Made by a program: the position numbers and the translations under genes. A stretch of DNA of 6,897 bases from CAYMAZ01 sp964526285 (GTDB lineage: Bacteria; Bacteroidota; Bacteroidia; Bacteroidales; DTU049): NCBI GenBank assembly GCA_964526285.1, contig CAZGIW010000131.1, positions 1 to 6,897 of the forward strand, read 5' to 3'. Within the stretch, counting starts at the first letter, position 1, and each line of letters opens with the position of its first letter. The notes under the pieces are model-generated. The model was given only the letters and a program-made list of their open reading frames with translations. It was not told the origin of the DNA and made no database searches. Below, one piece after another: positions 5,241 through 6,897 of the stretch.

Positions 5241-6194
5241 TCAATTCAGCTTCAATAAACTGATTTTTTGGATCAACACCCGGGCATGCCTCAGCCTTGC
5301 TTCATGCGTAATTCCTGCTATATGTGGTGTGATAATCACATTGTCTGATTGTAAAAGATAGCTGATGTGTTTCTGGTTTATGTTTTTACTCAGATGAAAA
5401 TCATAGGTTTCCCACTCCACAACATCAAGTCCGGCACCCACAACTTTACCCTCTTTCATTGCTTTCACCAAAGCCTCTGACGACACCACACTGCCCCTGC
5501 TGGTATTGAGAACAATAGCAGATTTTCCAAGTTTGCTAAAAAATAGATTATCAGCATAATGATGTGTTTCCTGGGTGAGCGGGACATGAAAACTTATTAC
5601 ATCCGACTTCTGTGAAAGTGTTTCAAGGTCTGTTTCTTTCACAACATCATCGGAAAAGCCAGTTTTATATTTGTCAAAAGCCAGAATTTTCACATCCATC
5701 CCTTTGAGTTTTCGGGCAAAAGCTGTCCCTGTGTTTCCGTATCCGATAATTCCAACAGTCATACCGGCAAGTTCAGTCCCTCTGTTGGATTCTCTGTGCC
5801 ATAGACCCTGTTTTACTTGCATCCAGGATGAAGGAATTTTTTTTAACAACCCGATTGTCAGTCCAAGCGCATGTTCTCCAACGGCATTGCTATTGCCCTC
5901 GGGAGAGTGAATCACCTCAATTCCTTTTTTTCTCGCAAAGGCATAATCAATACTTTCAATACCGGAGCCTGCACGCGCGATAAACCTCAGACTATCTGCA
6001 GATTCAATAATGGATGCTGTAACAGGGGGAGCACTTCTTACAATCAATCCTTTATATCCAGCTATGATTGCTTTCAGTTCGCTTTCAGAAGTAATGCTTT
6101 TTATATGCACCTCATAACCAATGCTTTCCAGCATGGCTGGAAAATCAGGATGCACTGTATCAAGCAGAAGAATTTTTGAAGAATGTTTGCTCAT
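5241..6194 (-). CDS. D-2-hydroxyacid dehydrogenase, SerA-like (3-phosphoglycerate dehydrogenase family)
   Basis: The protein has 317 residues from the ATG at 6194. A TTG at 6203 is part of a TAATTTTG box and is less likely. The split catalytic domain comes first (RAGSGIESID, 74-83), then an NAD-binding Rossmann domain with VGIIGYGNTG (147-156). The catalytic triad is present: Arg233 in TSRG, Glu262 in VVEWE, and His291 in TPHIAG. The enzyme would oxidise a D-2-hydroxyacid with NAD. The closest well-known role is 3-phosphoglycerate to 3-phosphohydroxypyruvate, the first step to serine and glycine. The C-terminal ACT domain of long SerA forms is absent, and no serC is next to it. The stretch between Glu262 and His291 is about ten residues longer than in human PHGDH. 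It is probably the first gene of the glsA-glsB-engB operon. Substrate moderately uncertain. Confidence 0.85.
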   Translation of the reverse strand: MSKHSSKILLLDTVHPDFPAMLESIGYEVHIKSITSESELKAIIAGYKGLIVRSAPPVTASIIESADSLRFIARAGSGIESIDYAFARKKGIEVIHSPEGNSNAVGEHALGLTIGLLKKIPSSWMQVKQGLWHRESNRGTELAGMTVGIIGYGNTGTAFARKLKGMDVKILAFDKYKTGFSDDVVKETDLETLSQKSDVISFHVPLTQETHHYADNLFFSKLGKSAIVLNTSRGSVVSSEALVKAMKEGKVVGAGLDVVEWETYDFHLSKNINQKHISYLLQSDNVIITPHIAGITHEARLRHARVLIQKISLLKLN

Positions 6195-6196
6195 GA

Positions 6197-6227
6197 TTTG
6201 CAAAATTAAGTTTTTTTGTTATCTTTG
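6197..6227 (+). promoter_or_regulatory. Bacteroidota-type promoter for the nitroreductase gene
   Basis: TTTG (6197-6200) is followed by 19 bp and TATCTTTG (6220-6227), an excellent match to the TTTG / TAnnTTTG consensus. The start codon at 6251 gives a leader of about 15-20 nt. The -33 box lies only 2 bp from the start codon of the divergent dehydrogenase gene. Confidence 0.75.
6201..6208 (-). promoter_or_regulatory. Possible -7 box (TAATTTTG) of the dehydrogenase-gls operon
   Basis: TAATTTTG fits TAnnTTTG, but the position 19-21 bp upstream reads GGTT rather than TTTG. It is 6 bp from the ATG at 6194, so a transcript from here would be nearly leaderless. It sits within the spacer of the divergent nitroreductase promoter. 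Confidence 0.4.
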
Positions 6228-6250
6228 AACCTTATTTAACGGACAAACAT

Positions 6251-6763
6251 ATGAACACCCTGGAATGTATCAAAACAAGACGAAGCATCAGAAAATACAC
6301 TGAAAACAAACCAATTGGAGAAGAACTGATTCAAAAACTTATTGAAGCCGGCATGTACGCACCCACAGCGCGTAATCTGAGAGGGTGGCACTTTGTAGTG
6401 ATTAATAAAAACGAACTGCTGCTTGAATTGTCAGAAATTCACCCATATGGCAAAATGCTGGCAGGGGCATCGCTTGCCATACTCGTTTGCGGTGATATGA
6501 ACATTGAGCCAAATGAATCATATAACGCTGTCAATTGTTCTGCTGCCACCCAAAACATTCTGCTGGCTGCACATGAGCTTAGTTTGGGAGCCGTATGGCT
6601 TGGAGTTTATCCGCGAAAAGAAAGGATGGAAGGAATAGCAAAATTGCTTAACTTGCCAGAGTATGCATTGCCCGTTTCATTAATTTCAATAGGTTATCCG
6701 GCCGAAGAAAAAGAAACTCCGGAGCGGGTTGAGCTTGAAAAAATCCATAGAAACGGATGGTAA
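6251..6763 (+). CDS. Small FMN-dependent nitroreductase family protein
   Basis: This 170-residue protein belongs to the nitroreductase superfamily, FMN flavoproteins that are usually dimeric, cytoplasmic and NAD(P)H-dependent. The start motif TRRSIRKY (9-16) binds the FMN phosphate. APTARNLRGWHFVVI (37-51) is the family's A-P-(S/T)-x-x-N-x-x-x-W block. SAATQNILLAAHELSLGAVWLG (97-118, written here as two parts: SAATQNILLAAHEL and SLGAVWLG) is the dimer helix with the flavin-side loop, and ISIGYP (146-151) is the closing strand. It is a short form, as common in anaerobes. The electron acceptor cannot be inferred. It is the only complete gene on the plus strand, with its own promoter and divergent from the dehydrogenase operon. 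It starts at the ATG at 6251; no strong Shine-Dalgarno site is visible, as is usual in the phylum. Confidence 0.92.
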   Translation: MNTLECIKTRRSIRKYTENKPIGEELIQKLIEAGMYAPTARNLRGWHFVVINKNELLLELSEIHPYGKMLAGASLAILVCGDMNIEPNESYNAVNCSAATQNILLAAHELSLGAVWLGVYPRKERMEGIAKLLNLPEYALPVSLISIGYPAEEKETPERVELEKIHRNGW

Positions 6764-6813
6764 AAAAAAGGTAACTGCTCGCCAAACTTAAATATATCGC
6801 AATTTATTAGCCA

Positions 6814-6836
6814 CGAATACTCGAATTTCCTCGAAT
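6814..6836 (+). repeat. Short CGAAT repeat cluster
   Basis: CGAAT occurs at 6814, 6822 and 6832 in the pattern CCACGAATACTCGAATTTCC-TCGAATA. It resembles CACGAAT-type intergenic repeats that I have seen in other environmental bacterial genomes (memory, not checked). It lies about 50 bp after the nitroreductase stop. Confidence 0.45.
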
Positions 6837-6876
6837 ATGTTACGCTAAGCAATACAAAAGGCTTATGCCTGGCATC

Positions 6877-6897
6877 AAAATCAACGGTGTTGATTTT
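6877..6897 (+). terminator. Hairpin with 3' T run at the window edge, possible terminator
   Basis: AAAATCAAC-GGT-GTTGATTTT forms a perfect 9-bp stem with a 3-base loop and ends in TTTT at the last base of the window. The A/T symmetry would suit a terminator working in both directions. It lies 113 bp beyond the nitroreductase stop, and the sequence after the T run is not visible. Confidence 0.45.

Noticed and set aside
6814..6836. CRISPR-like repeat
   Set aside because: The units are 5 bp and spaced 8-10 bp; there are no spacers and no cas genes.

Overview
The window looks like a chromosomal segment of a member of the phylum Bacteroidota, probably an environmental relative of Bacteroidales. 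The evidence is the AT-rich sequence, the promoters of the Bacteroidota type (TTTG, 19-20 bp, TAnnTTTG), the lipoproteins with a short signal peptide ending in SC-S-K, the glycine-lipid gene pair glsA/glsB, and a peptide tail (LLLKKIEELTLY) that I know only from Bacteroidota surface and fibre-like proteins.

Left part (1-1300, minus strand): an operon of small paralogous lipoproteins read right to left. It starts at a well-formed promoter (1263-1294) and continues through a 15-A tract and a relic of the C-terminus of a larger protein, broken by an in-frame stop (1083-1232). Lipoprotein B (570-1073), lipoprotein A (49-567) and the first 17 codons of a third gene (1-52) follow. The genes are 2 bp apart or overlap by ATGA. 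The third gene begins with a perfect 55-bp copy of the start of B.

Middle (about 1295-1794): 500 bp without a gene but rich in symmetry. It holds a 20-bp AT palindrome next to the promoter, a degenerate GGTATAG-type tandem repeat, an imperfect 82-bp palindrome, and a hairpin region with two TCAC-N3-GTGA dyads 22 bp apart.

Right part (1795-6203, minus strand): five closely packed genes in one direction, probably one operon. In transcription order they are a D-2-hydroxyacid dehydrogenase (SerA-like), glsA (O-acyltransferase), glsB (N-acyltransferase), engB (ribosome-assembly GTPase) and a transporter of the bile acid:sodium symporter superfamily. GlsB and GlsA together would make glycine (N-acyloxyacyl amino acid) lipids. 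A SerA-like enzyme could feed serine and glycine to that pathway, but this link is inference.

Right end: a small nitroreductase (6251-6763) is transcribed divergently from the dehydrogenase, and the two promoters abut. The last 130 bp hold a short CGAAT repeat and a hairpin that reaches the window edge. I saw no tRNA, rRNA, CRISPR array, transposase or phage gene. No complete new system is evident. The most unusual material is the lipoprotein array with its broken upstream relic, and the structured intergenic region.
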